The translations under genes were made by a program, and so were the position numbers. Positions 35,246-47,264 of a DNA stretch of 64,000 bases are shown piece after piece (positions within the stretch are counted from its first letter, which is position 1; the number at the start of each line of letters is the position of its first letter). The DNA is from Chaetoderma sp. LZ-2023a. Lineage: Eukaryota; Mollusca; Caudofoveata; Chaetodermatida; Chaetodermatidae. Below the pieces are notes generated by a model. It saw only the letters and a list, made by a program, of their open reading frames with translations. It was not told the DNA's origin and made no database searches. The DNA is taken from contig CM067374.1 of the NCBI GenBank assembly GCA_034401795.1, positions 92,875,222-92,939,221 on the forward strand. Direction: 5' to 3'.

Positions 35246-36309
35246 ATGCATACCGATCATCAATTTTAACTATAACTTGTCTATTACAATTTGCAACGCC
35301 TCAATCCATTACTAGACATCTACATCGGATTAACTCCCTTGACTTAGACATAGTTCAAGGCTGGCTAGAGTCTGGTCTCTCATATGCAATCCTATTTTAA
35401 GGAGCATGATCCTGCTCTGATAGAGAAGAACATTCACGTCTCAAGTTCTGCCATCTTAGACAGCACGTGTCTATTTATAAGAGAATGGTTGAATCGTCTT
35501 TATCAGCCAAGGAATGCCTAAAACGAAATCATTACTTACTAAGCTAGGGATGTTTGCAAATTATTTTATGTTCATTATGCTGTTATACATCTTGAAACTT
35601 GTTGTTACCAGTTTTCGTGATTTACCTTTTTTGACCATGTAGGTATTATATAAACTCTTGGAGCATGGACCTTTACTTACTATAGCTTTGGTTTATGCTA
35701 TCATCCCGTTTTATTACTCCTTTTTTAAAAATCTGTTAGCGTTTTAGACATTGGTTCTTTGGCTTTAGGCAGGTTGTCCATTACAATTTGCAAAGACATA
35801 ACTATTAAATAGTCATTACTTAGAATGCAGGAAATGGCTTCTCAACGTAACGATCAAGCCAACCTCATGGTCCATATTTACCCCTGGGTAGGTTAATGGT
35901 AATTCTATGCGAATAAATCATATGGCTACTCAGACTAACTGCCTTGAATAGGGCCGAAATTGCACTATATAAAATTAAAACTGGTAACAGATTAATTATT
36001 TCATGAATATTATTAATTAACAACAGCAAAATTCGTATTTATCAAGATTCCTGGACAAATTAACGGCTCTGAGAAGCCATTTCGTGCAATCCGAGTGATA
36101 ATTCTTTACATATCAATAAAATAACCATATGAAATATCGTCATACAAGTCTTTTAAGGGTGAGGCAAGGGGTGTGTGTGTAGAGTGTGTGTGGTGTGGAG
36201 GTGGGGGGGGGGGGGGAGATGAGGCAGAGCATTGCTAGGACACTGACACTGATCAGACCTACAATGTACATTGTCTATGAGCATTAAACATTTTCTATCT
36301 ATCTATCTG

Positions 36310-36455
36310 TTCGAAAACTATACAGGTAAGCCGTTGAATAGTTTGAAACTAATTTGACTGGGCGCTGTTGCAGCATGTTTATTAAATAACAAAAACATAC
36401 AATTCGTACGTGCCGGACTATTAAGCATTTTTATGGATTTACCACTCTGATTGGC
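36310..36455 (-). repeat. Family B MITE fragment
   Basis: aaactatacaggtaagcc, the left hairpin arm gaaactaatttgactgggc, then acatacaattcgtacgtg. The right hairpin arm is deleted. G-rich tracts lie nearby at 36203-36217 and 36669-36690. Confidence 0.7.
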
Positions 36456-36879
36456 TTGACAAAGCTGGTTTTCCTGAACGTAGCTTTAGTCACAGGGCTA
36501 GTTGGCTACTGTTTAGCCGCGGGGCAGGATCTATCTCCATGCACACGTTCTTCAATCAATAATTGCTGCCAAGTGGTTTATTCGAATACTGACGTAATTG
36601 TCTGCTTTCCATCTCAATTCTCTTCAGTTTTTGTTTGTCTTTTATCACTCAAGGCAAATGTATAGCGTTGGGGGGGGGAGAGGGGGGGGAATAATTTTAT
36701 ATATAGCCTACTATGATATAGTTGTTACTTTTATTATTATCATCATCATCACCATCATCATCATCATTACCATTGCCAAGGCACGTGACTTGACTCTGGG
36801 GAATAATTTATTATATGGGTGGTGAGAGGCACCTAGGATGGAAGGCAATTATCCAGGTATTTGATCAATAGTCATACGG

Positions 36880-37045
36880 CTGACCTCTGACTATCCTTCG
36901 GAAACTTGGGGAATCTCCTTCCTTGTTGCCTCTCCTCACATATGAGCAAACTGGGTAACAGTGTAAAAAATGGGATTCTTCGGATGGGACATTAAACAGA
37001 TGGTCCCGTCCTGTATGGTGTACAGGCTATCGGGAAAGTGTTTTC
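36880..37045 (+). repeat. SINE-like element, family E related
   Basis: ccttgttgcctctcctcac, ctgggtaacagtgtaaaaaa and gggacattaaacagatggtc follow the order seen in the family E copy at 12240. No tRNA-like head was found. Confidence 0.4.
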
Positions 37046-37059
37046 GGTTTGAATGGGGT

Positions 37060-38565
37060 AATAAGTTCCTTCTGTACATTGTTTTACCAAACGGCCTATG
37101 TTCCGCTCCTCGTATATTTACTTTCTGAAACCTGTGTATGTAGATGTGTGGAAGAATAACAATCAGATTTATTGTGGGTACTCAGATTACACCTTTCTTA
37201 TGACTCAGTCATATGAGTCCTGTCTGGCATTACTCACATGGGTGGTTCTCAGTTTAAGCTTTGTAATGTGATAGCAAAAGAAATGTGGATTTTGATGTAA
37301 AGAAAGATTTGACTTGCGACAGATCACATGTCTGGTCAACTAAACAGTTAGCAGAATCTAAATCAAGAATCTTCGCTGAAAAACTGAATGGAAATTTAAT
37401 GAAAATTTATTTTAAAATATTGTTTCTCAATTTGCAGTACCAAGTATTAACTTATTTGTAACCCGACTAAATTCTCAAGTAAAACAATATGTGTCGTGGT
37501 TACCAAATCCTGAATATTGCTGGGTAGATGTATTTCCAAAAGATTTGTGTAATTTTGCCTTTGTTTAGTATTTTAAGTCGAGTATCAATGAAATTCCATT
37601 TGGAAAGAGCAATATGTATTGTGATAGTACCAAACTGGCCAACACAACCTTGGTGCCCGCTGCTGATGACGATGTTGTTAGGACAACCACTTAACCTGAA
37701 GTGGGAGGACAAGCTAATTTATCTAGCTCAAATGAAATGTGTTCGCTATGTTCGTGGAACATGCTAGTAGTTAAGGGATTTTCAGACAAAACTATATCTA
37801 CGGGGTGAGAAACAAAATGTAGACATATTTACTAAAGATTTGAGCCATTATCTCGGGTATTTGACCTCTTTATTTGAAAAGGGTTTAGCTTATACAGTGC
37901 AGTTAACACTGCAAAGAGTGCCCGTCACCGTTTCCTGGCATTCTGTCTTCAGAATACACATAGGTTCACATCCATTAGTCACTAGATTTATGAAAAATGT
38001 AGCAATTCAGAAGTCATCACAACCAAGATATAGTTCCATGTGAACTGTTACGAATGTATTCGAGGTGTTAAGAAATCAGGAGCCAGCAGATCCATTATCA
38101 CTGTGTGATTTAACGTTGCATACAGTAACGGTACGATCATCAGTATATGTCAGTCAATCCATCTATAAAATTGAATTGCCAGATTCTAAAGAGGACAAAC
38201 ACTCTGTGTTTATAACCATTTATCAGTCTATCTAGATAGAACAAATACATTGTGACAATCTACTGAATCGTGTGTCAGTATTGTGAAACCACATAAGGAA
38301 GTCAGCAGAGATACCATTTCTAGATGGATTAAAGTTGCAATGAAACGTGCAGGTTAATATATTTAAAACACATAATACTTGATCTGCAGCAGTTTCTACA
38401 TCTTATTGGAAAGGTGTTGACATTTTTTGTATATTAGAGAAAGCGGGATGAACAAATGAGGAGACATTTGCCAAATATTATAATAAGGCGTTAGACTCGC
38501 CAAAAGAAGATGAATTCGTTAAATCTTTGTGGGAAATTAATAACAAATTTGTGAGATGATAGACT
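37060..38565 (+). pseudogene. DIRS-type retrotransposon: RT, RNase H and tyrosine recombinase relics
   Basis: Three domains remain in order. The RT reads LPNGLCSAPRIFT, then KPVYVDVW and YCGYSDYTFLMTQSYE, a decayed Y-x-DD box (about 37085-37230). The RNase H/linker part reads ESKSRIFAEKLNGN, then INLFVTRLNSQVKQYVSWLP and VIVPNWPTQPWCPLLMTML (about 37350-37690). The tyrosine recombinase reads VNTAKSARHRFL and GSHPLVTRFMKN (about 37905-38000), then KPHKEVSRDTISRWIK (about 38287). Its catalytic HxxR box appears as HNT*SAAV, the Arg codon being TGA at 38380-38382, and the nucleophile region as ETFAKYYNKALDS (about 38460). Many stops and shifts; a segment between RT and RNase H is deleted. DIRS elements copy through RNA and integrate with their recombinase. 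Confidence 0.82.
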
Positions 38566-38735
38566 ACAACAATATGTGGATGAGTTGAATACTTCTATAG
38601 ACATTGAGTTCAGATAGCGATAGTTGGCCTGCCAGCGTAGATTGTTAAGAGCATCCACAACTTTTATATCTCATGGAATTCTTAGCGGACAGGGTGGCAT
38701 GTGTGTAGAATTTAATGGCTAAATGAAGGTTCTGA

Positions 38736-38937
38736 CCTGACGATTGACAAGAATTCTACTCAGCTGGACGCAGGAATCACATTCCAAACAGTATGGGTAT
38801 ATTAATCCCTCCCACCTACTGTTGTTTGTGGATGGACTTAACTGGCTTCCGAGACTGACTTATTTGGTAACCACACATCATCTCACGTAATTCCTGCTTC
38901 CAGTGACAGCTGAGTAGAATTCCGGTCAACTGTCAGG
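38736..38937. repeat. Inverted repeat at DIRS 3' end
   Basis: Arm cctgacgattgacaagaatt ctactcagctg (38736-38766, then gcaggaat) pairs with the reverse complement of 38890-38937 (attcctgc, cagctgagtagaatt, caactgtcagg). The arms are about 42-48 bp with a few mismatches and 112 bp between them. DIRS elements have inverted terminal repeats and an internal complementary region near the 3' end; position fits. Confidence 0.6.
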
Positions 38938-39279
38938 TAAGAACCTTCGTTTAACCATTGAATTATGGCTGCTAGCTGAGCAGTCAATAATGCTATGGTT
39001 CCTGCTTGATCGTGAATCTCAACCTAGTTACCATTCCATATCAAATCTATTTTTATTTAGATGTGCACGATAGTATTTACAATTCATAGTACTGGTGTGA
39101 TGGGCCTATGGTAGAGGAAAATAGATTTATAAACTTAAATATTTAAAATTTTTGATATTGTTTATGATATTATTATACCATGTCACCGTGATAGATCGTA
39201 TTATTATGGCAATCTCCATATTCAACCTATATGGATTATTAGAACAGTGCAGTAAGTGCTTAGAGTTTATCGCCGTGCT

Positions 39280-39353
39280 CTTTGTCTCGAGCCTATACAT
39301 GATTTAAAAAGCTATCCTTTGTCTCGAGCCTATACATGATTTAAAAAGCTATC
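39280..39353. repeat. Perfect 37-bp tandem duplication
   Basis: The 37-bp unit beginning ctttgtctcgagcctatac occurs at 39280-39316 and again at 39317-39353 without mismatch, so the duplication is recent. No gene in 38940-39450. Confidence 0.95.
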
Positions 39354-39454
39354 AATATGACTGATAAGCCCGGTATAGCAACTGAAGCAGTGTTCTTCTA
39401 TATCATCGACTGGAAGTAGGCTTGGTATTATTGCGGGTTAAATATAATGGAGGG

Positions 39455-39600
39455 ATTATTTTCTAGCTATGCTCTCACATTTTCTATGGCAGCAACAGAT
39501 CCCAGTCAAAATAATTTCAAAATATTCCACAGAATGTACATCAAATTGTAAATTCATCAAACATACAATTCGTACAATAGTGACCGACAGTAGTAAAAGG
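39455..39600 (-). repeat. Family B MITE fragment
   Basis: Right hairpin arm (cccagtcaaaataatttc), then aaacatacaattcgtac. The 39600-40100 interval has no recognised gene. Confidence 0.65.
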
Positions 39601-40111
39601 GAGAGAGATAGTCTTTTCATTGGTCCTCCCAAGTCATGTGGTTAAAAATAGGTGTTGCCTAATTGACCATATATGGAGTGGCCAGAAGGGCAGTGACGGA
39701 ATAAGGATCAACTAAGTAAGTAGAGGGGGGTACCAGTGGGCACCACAATTACTAGGAGAACTCGCATAGGTCCTTCCCCCGAATTTTTTTATGTGGATGC
39801 TCTCAGATGGCCATCTACATGTTCAGATGTAATTTATCAAATATATGGATACCAACAAACTCAAACTGAGGTTATACAGTACAACTTAATTAAGTTGAAA
39901 ATTTAGTAAAAGAAAATTTACAAGGACCTTTACATATTGCAGATTTTTAACTCATATATGGGCACTTGATTACTACATAGTAGAATTTTATATTCAACAT
40001 TATCTGATGTGACTTGCATTGGCCTTTACTCTATTTCAACTACTAATATCAATAACGCAATTGCTTTCTGTGAACATAAACCAATTAATTATTAGAAGCT
40101 CATCTATTAAA

Positions 40112-40112
40112 T

Positions 40113-40184
<72 letters not shown>

Positions 40185-40237
40185 GGAGAGGGAAAAGGGA
40201 GGGAGGGAGGGAGGGGGGAGGGAGGGGGAGAGGGAGG

Positions 40238-40319
<82 letters not shown>
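40112..40319. repeat. (GA)n microsatellite
   Basis: Two GA runs flank a GGGA/GGGAG-rich centre (40180-40240). Frames read RERE or LSLS and are not genes. Confidence 0.97.
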
Positions 40320-40322
<3 letters not shown>

Positions 40323-40617
40323 TAGGAAATACATATACAAATGTCAGCTGATATGCGGACACTACGTAGTAATAGTATACAGAGAAAATGATGTTTTATC
40401 AGGACCTACATATTAGTGATATAGCCACCATAGTCCACCCATCCACACCTACATATATGTTACAGGCATGTACAGGTCGGATGGTAGGTGCCCCATGGTT
40501 GTGTCAGTGATGTATTGGATTGTATTGGTTTATTCAAGTTAGGATTGTGTTGGAATGTACGAGTCAGGCGATAGTCTCGATATTTGTGAATAGTCTGTCA
40601 CTCTAATCATTCTACAG

Positions 40618-40868
40618 AGGCGCGGTGGCTGAGTGACTTGAGCTTGTAACTCTAGGTTCGCAAGTTCTCTTCCCTGTCGATCCGCCGCGTTGTGTCCTTG
40701 AGCAAGTCACGTTGCTCCAGTCTACCTAGCTGTAAATAGGCATCTGAGATGTCACTCTCTGTGCGCCGTATTAGACTGTCTAATGAACAGTGCATGCAAT
40801 CAATGGCGTTCAGAGCAATATAAATGCACTATCTATCTATCATCTATCTATCTATCTATCTATCTATC
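40618..40868 (+). repeat. tRNA-derived SINE, family D, with ATCT tail
   Basis: The head has an RNA polymerase III A box (gtggctgagtgacttgagc) and a B box (agttctcttccctg) about 40 bp apart, as in a tRNA. A conserved body follows (gttgtgtccttgagcaagtc, then ttgctccagtctacc). It ends in (ATCT)n at about 40833-40868. A second copy lies at 44840-44970. Confidence 0.75.
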
Positions 40869-41009
40869 TATGGTCAGTGCTCACATCATGCAGTCAATTA
40901 CGTTCACTCAAAATTTCAAATAAATGTATGTTATATATTTATGTGACGGCCGCTCTAGCTCGCTTTTTGTTAGAATAAACATAGTCCTCTATTTAAATTG
41001 GACTCAGCT

Positions 41010-41440
41010 GTCAATAAAAAGTAATATTGTTTATGGGCTATCGCGATAGATGCATGATCTGATTGGCTGAAGTGATAGACACAGAATCATTGATTATGAG
41101 ATATAGCGATAGACGCATGTAAATTACAGCCAGCTGTTGCCCAATATTGATTATGCCCCACAGAGATAGACACGTGATCTGATTGGCTGACGCAATAGAC
41201 ATGCATAAATTTTGGCCCGCTATTACAAGAATATTTATTATCCCCTATGGTGATAGACACATGCTCTTATTGGCTGTATCAATAGACGCACATAAATGGC
41301 TGTAACGATAGACGCACATAAATTATAGCCAGGTGTTACAGGAATAATGATTAAGCCATATAGTGATAGATGCACGATCTCATTGGGTGAAGACACATGA
41401 TTTGATTGGTAATTTCTACTTTCAATGCAAATTCAAAACT
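41010..41440. repeat. Satellite-like family F array, period about 100-115
   Basis: Repeats of gatagac-gca/cgatctgattggctg and cataaatta-agccagctgtta recur four to five times with drift. Related sequence at 11278-11470. From 41450 to 44055 I see no gene; 42321 and 42436 share cggctctaat-ttactgaaga. Confidence 0.7.
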
Positions 41441-44058
41441 TATAAAAGATTGCTGATTCGACTACAAACATGATCGATTCCTATTTTGTTGAAAGAATTA
41501 ATACTGTATATGTTATTGGTTGCTGTGTACTATGATGCGTGAGATCACAGTATATGTATATGCTAACTAGGCTGTGAATGGTTACCCGTGAGAATATAAT
41601 AATATGGTCTGTCTAATTGGCACAAGTCCACCCTCGCTATGTAACTGTAATGAAGTGTTGATCGATCTAGTATTCTTGAAGTCAATGTTTACACAATAGA
41701 CAAGGCGTCAATATTACTTGAAATAAACACAGCACATTCTTTTCATTGATCTCATTCCTTATGACGGGAAAATAGTTCCTCTTGATTTTTAACATATTAA
41801 TGAATTTAATTGTATAATTATTACACTTTGTAGTATAATAATTACTTTAGAATTTTTATTTTTGTTTGAGTTTTATAAAAAATTTAATAAAATTTTCGCA
41901 TAACAGGGCTGTCACCATATTTAGGCATCATATGAACGTCAGCAGATATATACATCAAATCGTGTGCCCACTCATCAATCATGTGACTGTGTTTTGGTGG
42001 GAAGCTCGCCAATGCCCACTCATCAGTCTGAATCAGCCAACAACCACTTATCTCTAGAGTCCTCATTATGTAAAAACATTATTTTTCCAATGTGATATAG
42101 TGTGCCTGTGTCGTCTCGTCTTCGTCATTGTCTCAATGCAGTTACCATCACCTTTCACTGACTGATTTCATTCAGCCAGCGTTGTTGTCCCTAGACTGGA
42201 AACTAAGCTAGATGGAACCTGGCTCATAGCTTGTGTATATAACAGTCTGTTTCTCTATTCATAATTGTATCATACGGAACACCTTTCGACGACACCAGTT
42301 TCACGGACATACATTTCACCTTATGTCGGCTCTAATCTACTGAAGAGTTCAAATATTTATCATAGCCTATCGTCATTTATTTCGTTGACGATTCTTTCTC
42401 ATTGATGTGTTCGAACATTCGGCATAGACTGTTATATTTATGACGGCTCTAATTTTACTGAAGATATCATACTTCTATCGTCGTTTGTCAGTCTTGCAAC
42501 GTTTTCAAATTTCTGAAAGGTTCAGACTTTAATAGGGATTGCTATCATCTTTTCGATCCTTTGTCACCTTTTGGCCTCAGTCTTCTGAATTGGTAGCTTC
42601 ATAGCCAAGGTCCATGCGCGTCACTTTGATCTCCTCGGCATTCTAGAGGTTGTTACTTCATATTCCCGATTTACAGAACATTCTTCTTCTGGTTCATTCG
42701 ATTTATTCTTCTTCAGAGTTGGTAACCTAGGCTGGAGTTTTTTACTTATATATTTTCACTTCGGTGCCACAGTAGACTGGATCTCCTTTATCTGTTCGTT
42801 TCTCTAGCAGGACCAGACTTCTGTGTTCGGCATCATTAAGATATGTAACTTTTAACTGTGTGATTTCTTCGACCAGTTTATCAGATTTACCTTATAGCCT
42901 ACCTCCACCCATCCAGTATACTTCAGAGACTGCCCAAATTTTTTACATGTGCGACTAAATCGGGAAATATTCCATATATAAAATTTCATTCGTATTCCTG
43001 AAATTTTCAATTTAGGTCTATTGGATTTCACATTTTTTTGCAATTACATATTTTACTAAATTCATACACTTCTCGATTATCGTTGGTAGGCATCAGGTAC
43101 GCTTATTTAACTTTCTAGTTTTAGGGCCTGAGTCGCTAATCAAACAATGCCTAACGAAAGTTCGGGATTGGTGGAGTAGTTTATTAGTCTCTTGAGCTAC
43201 CTGATATAATTTTATTATTGTTATCACAAACATTTGTTATCGTTTAGCGGTCAACTTATTACTAGTTTTCTCTTACACCACTCGTTATGGTATAAGTCTG
43301 GTTGGTATCAGCTGAATTTACTCAACCAGTTGTTTGCTAGTTTCACTATCTGCACCTTGTGGTGCATAATTCTTGAATTAAAATATGTCTTAAAATTAAT
43401 TATAAATTAAGTAAGCTATTTGCTGAATGACTGTTTAATTAATTAACCTTTGATGAAAATTAAGGATTGATTGATTAAATTTCCCATCCTAAAATTGTCA
43501 TAATTTAATTTTTTTGTTGCTTATTAATTTATTAATTTATTTAGCTGCTCTGTTAGTACCTATAGTACAGCACCTGTATGTAAACTTCGGCGCTTACACC
43601 ATTCGCTAGTCCGTAGACTTAATTTACTGTTCATTTCATTCTATAGCACTTTGTTATTCACTTCAACTAATCCATCATCGGATTCATCCTTTTGCACCGT
43701 ATACTAGATTAACTCCTTCCCTGTTTCCATAGTTTCGTTTACAGGCCTTCTCTATCACATGTAGATCAATCATTGAGTAGTATGACTGTTCATTCTCGGA
43801 TAGTCTGATTTTCTGTTCCTGTTAAAGAAGTTTAAATAGTTCCTATCTTTTGAAAATAGGGTCATGGCTGTTGACCGTAATTACTAGAATATGATTGGTC
43901 ATACACTTTCCAGGCCATGACATTGAAATGACCTTTGGTCCAATTCTGTCATGTTAGACCTAGTTGACTCAACATTACTGCGGAGGTACCTGTTGATTTA
44001 GGTTGTGGTCATTGTATGTGAGTAATGAAAATTAGAGGAGAACACGTAGATATTCATC

Positions 44059-44469
44059 AATTCACCTTTCCAGAGTACCCGCCCATCATATGACGTCATA
44101 ATGAACTGCGTGATGTGTACAATGACATCATAATGAATGACGTCATGAATGACGTCGATAAGTACGTCACGAAGGCATATTTGAAGACGGTCTATGCGTT
44201 GTTATGCAAATTGTTTGCTTTTACTATTTAATAAATTAAATAAATATTCTGTTGAATATTTTGAAACTAATTTGACTGGGCGCTGTTGCTGCCATAGGTA
44301 GCAACAGCACCCAGTCAAATTAGTTTTAAAATATTCAACAGCTTCCCTGTATAATGTTCAGGAAATTGATAGCTAGGGTGTTTGGGGATCGATCAATCCC
44401 AACACGGCGAGGTGTGGGTGGAGCTTAGCTAGTGATGGGCGGGGCATAGCTAAAATGAAAAGGTCCATT
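44059..44469 (+). mobile_element. Family B MITE, complete copy
   Basis: Left end aattcacctttcc, two TGACGTCA sites (44092 and 44141), hairpin at 44250-44345 (gttgaatattttgaaac ... gttttaaaatattcaac with inner gctgttgctgcc/ggtagcaacagc), then gggatcgatcaatccc, tgggcggggcatagc and right end aaaaggtccatt. No open reading frame. Confidence 0.85.
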
Positions 44470-44839
44470 CAGTGCTACTGATGGCTACCCTACTAAGTGA
44501 GTATTATATTTCAACTCACATTTTTAGAAAGTTTTTGTGAACTGATTTCAGTCATTAAAGATATTTTCCTGCATGCACGCCAAGCCAACTCTAGTAAAGT
44601 GCTATGTTCAGGTGAACTGGAGCTTAGTTGCAAAGTCAGTATCGCTAGGCAATATTAATGTGTTGACCTGCATAGATGCTGCTGAACGAGATCCTTGACA
44701 GACCAAGTCAACATATTATGATCTTTTCTGACAGTAAAGGAAAATATCCATGAAATTCAGGTTCAGTTGGATTATAAACATCAATATGCCTCAGAATATA
44801 TTGGACAACAAAGTGGAACAACTCTCCATCAGATGCGCA

Positions 44840-44970
44840 GTTGCCAGGTGGTTAAGGAGTCTAACTCGATTTCCAGCTAGCCACGCTGTGTCCTTGCACA
44901 AGGTGTTTCACTCTGCATTGTTCCAGTTCGCCTGTCTGTAAAATAGTTGCAGACATACATACTTTATGAA
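44840..44970 (+). repeat. tRNA-derived SINE, family D, second copy
   Basis: caggtggttaaggagtctaac resembles a tRNA A-box head; tgtgtccttgcacaaggtg and cattgttccagttcgcctg match the body of the copy at 40618. No tail repeat. Confidence 0.65.
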
Positions 44971-45429
44971 ATGATTGGGGTATCATTTGAATTTTACATT
45001 TAAATGTGTTAATGAAAATGACACACAGACCTATAGAATTACTAACTATGTGCTGTGAACATGTCAAGAGGAACAAACTGTGGGTAAAAGTTACCCAGTG
45101 ATGAAATCGTTTACATCGCTCAAGTCTGCATAATCTAAATTATTGCTATAACCTGCATAATAAATTTATTCACGCAATAATGGTGATCAATCACTCTGGA
45201 TTGCCTTATGTCTGTGGTCATTGGGGTATATTTTACCGCATCCAAGGATTAAACGAGGAGCTTAAACGAGAGAATTTGTTCGCTGATTTTTCCTCTGTGT
45301 AATATATGATATAATAACTACATCGTTGAATGCTATTTAGTTATACTGCGAGAAGAAGCGAGGAGAGAGTGACATAATGGTAGCTATATATAAACCTGAT
45401 GGAACTGTTCGAGAAATAATCTTATTCTT

Positions 45430-46180
45430 TATGAAAAATCTACCGGAAATTGTATCTCCTCATTAACAGCTTGACGGATTTCAACAAAATATGGCCGGAC
45501 GGATCCCGTCGCGGTATGCATTAGAACGCCTATTTAAAATTTAGATTTTTTGAACTTTTAGGTGAAAATCTCACGCTACAGATCATCTATTCAGAATCTT
45601 GATTGGTCTGGCTTTTAGGCGAAAATCTGAGTCTTTATGAAAAATTGACCAGAAATTGTCAAAATGCATCCCTCCTTGGCTGCCTGATGGATTTCAAACA
45701 AATTTAGCCAGAAAAAACATATAGTGGTAGGCTACAGAACGTCTCTTCAGAATTCTGATTGGTCGAGTTTTTGGGTGAAAGTCTTTGGGTTTTTTATGTG
45801 CAATTGACCGGAAATTGTCAGAATGAATCTCATCAACTGCTTGATGTATTTCAACCAATTCCCAAAATACATTTCCTCCTTAATCGCTTGGTGGATTTCT
45901 CCTAAATTGGTTAGAAGAACCCTAGTATGCTCCAGAACTTGTATCCAAAACTTTGATTAGTCAGTTGTTTTTTTGGTAAAAAATCATAAATTTTATAATA
46001 GATTTTCCGGAAATTGTCAAATTGTATCTCCTCCGTAGCCATTTGGGAGATTTCATATGAATTTGCCAATATCGAAGGACCCTGTGATGGTACGCTCCAG
46101 AACTTCCATTCACAATTTTGATTGGGCAGTCTTTTAAATGAAAATATTTTTATGAATTATTTATCGGAAATTGTCAACAT
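45430..46180. repeat. Satellite-like family G array, period about 160-200
   Basis: The phrase ccggaaattgtcaaaatg-atctcctc recurs near 45445, 45650, 45810, 46008 and 46165; attc-gaattttgattggtc recurs near 45590, 45750, 45945 and 46115. Each unit also has ggatttca-acaaatttggcc. A shorter array of the same family is at 54230-54760. Confidence 0.75.
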
Positions 46181-46559
46181 ACTGACGTCTTCCATCATAA
46201 GAAGTATTTCAAATCCTAACGTTCCAGATGAGCGAAAGGCCGTTAGGCCTCTTGTTTTAAGTCTACTATGCTATTGAGGAAAACTTCCCCAGTTTTACCC
46301 AAATAGTAAGGGTTGGCACCTCTGTATAATGTTCTGTGAGGCCATTTGCTGCACTTTGGGGGTTAATATTAAAACATTTCACTGACACATTTAAAAACTT
46401 ATTTTGAATAAAGCGTTTAATTGAACAATCAATTATTTTAATTAGCCTATTTTGACCTATTAAGAAATACAGATTTGCCAAATGTAGGCTTCGAAAGAAA
46501 CTCGCATGTACAACATTTCAACACACGGAACCAAATGCAACATATTCTTTACGATGTAA

Positions 46560-46675
46560 TGTAAGACATATTCTGTTGAATATTTTGAAACCATCTTGAT
46601 AGGAATCTTATTACCTAAGGGGTAAGGCAACAACACATTCCAATCGAATTGGTTTTAAAATATTCAACAGCTTTT
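46560..46675 (+). repeat. Family B hairpin, diverged
   Basis: tctgttgaatattttgaaac and gttttaaaatattcaacagc enclose attacctaaggggtaaggca. The flanking box and TGACG sides are absent. No gene in 46680-47260. Confidence 0.75.
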
Positions 46676-47264
46676 GAACTTGAGGAACTTAGAAATATAT
46701 ATTATAATTTGGGGTGGGGTGGGGGTGGGGTGGGGCGATTACTTTGATTTACGTTCGATTTTAATTTTATAATCATGAGGAAGTACATGTAATGGAAGTA
46801 CCATAATGAAACTAGCTAGAGTTGAGACTATGCACAGAAAAGTACTTTCTGTTTTGCTTTAGTTCCTGATCTAGAGTTCTTTAGTACAAACTTGATCTAG
46901 TTTATGTAATCGATTCCATTTAATATATTTACTGTCTTTGAAAATCACTGCACCTAGAAATTTTTTAATATTATTGTTATCCTAGGATATTTGTTTGGCG
47001 ATATGAATATTGTTGTCAGTGGACATTTTGTGTTTCCAGATGGCAACCAACTTTTTCACATCCTAAGTCCATTCCTAACTGTCATAGACCATAGACTAGG
47101 AACTGAAGCAAAAATGAGGGTACATTTCAGTGCATACTTAATCATAGCTAGCCCTAAGCTAAATCAATATTCGACAGAATCTACTGAGGGTACATGCATG
47201 CCTTGTCTCCGCATGACACGTGTGTTCAATCAATCCAGAATATTTTGACAACAATTAAAATTTA

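Noticed and set aside
36456-36665. Frame with signal-peptide-like LVFLNVALVTGLVGYCLA
   Set aside because: No ATG in frame, begins at a family B boundary, and splice support is weak.
40618-40690. Functional tRNA gene
   Set aside because: A and B boxes are present but the arms do not pair into a full cloverleaf and a SINE body with ATCT tail follows.
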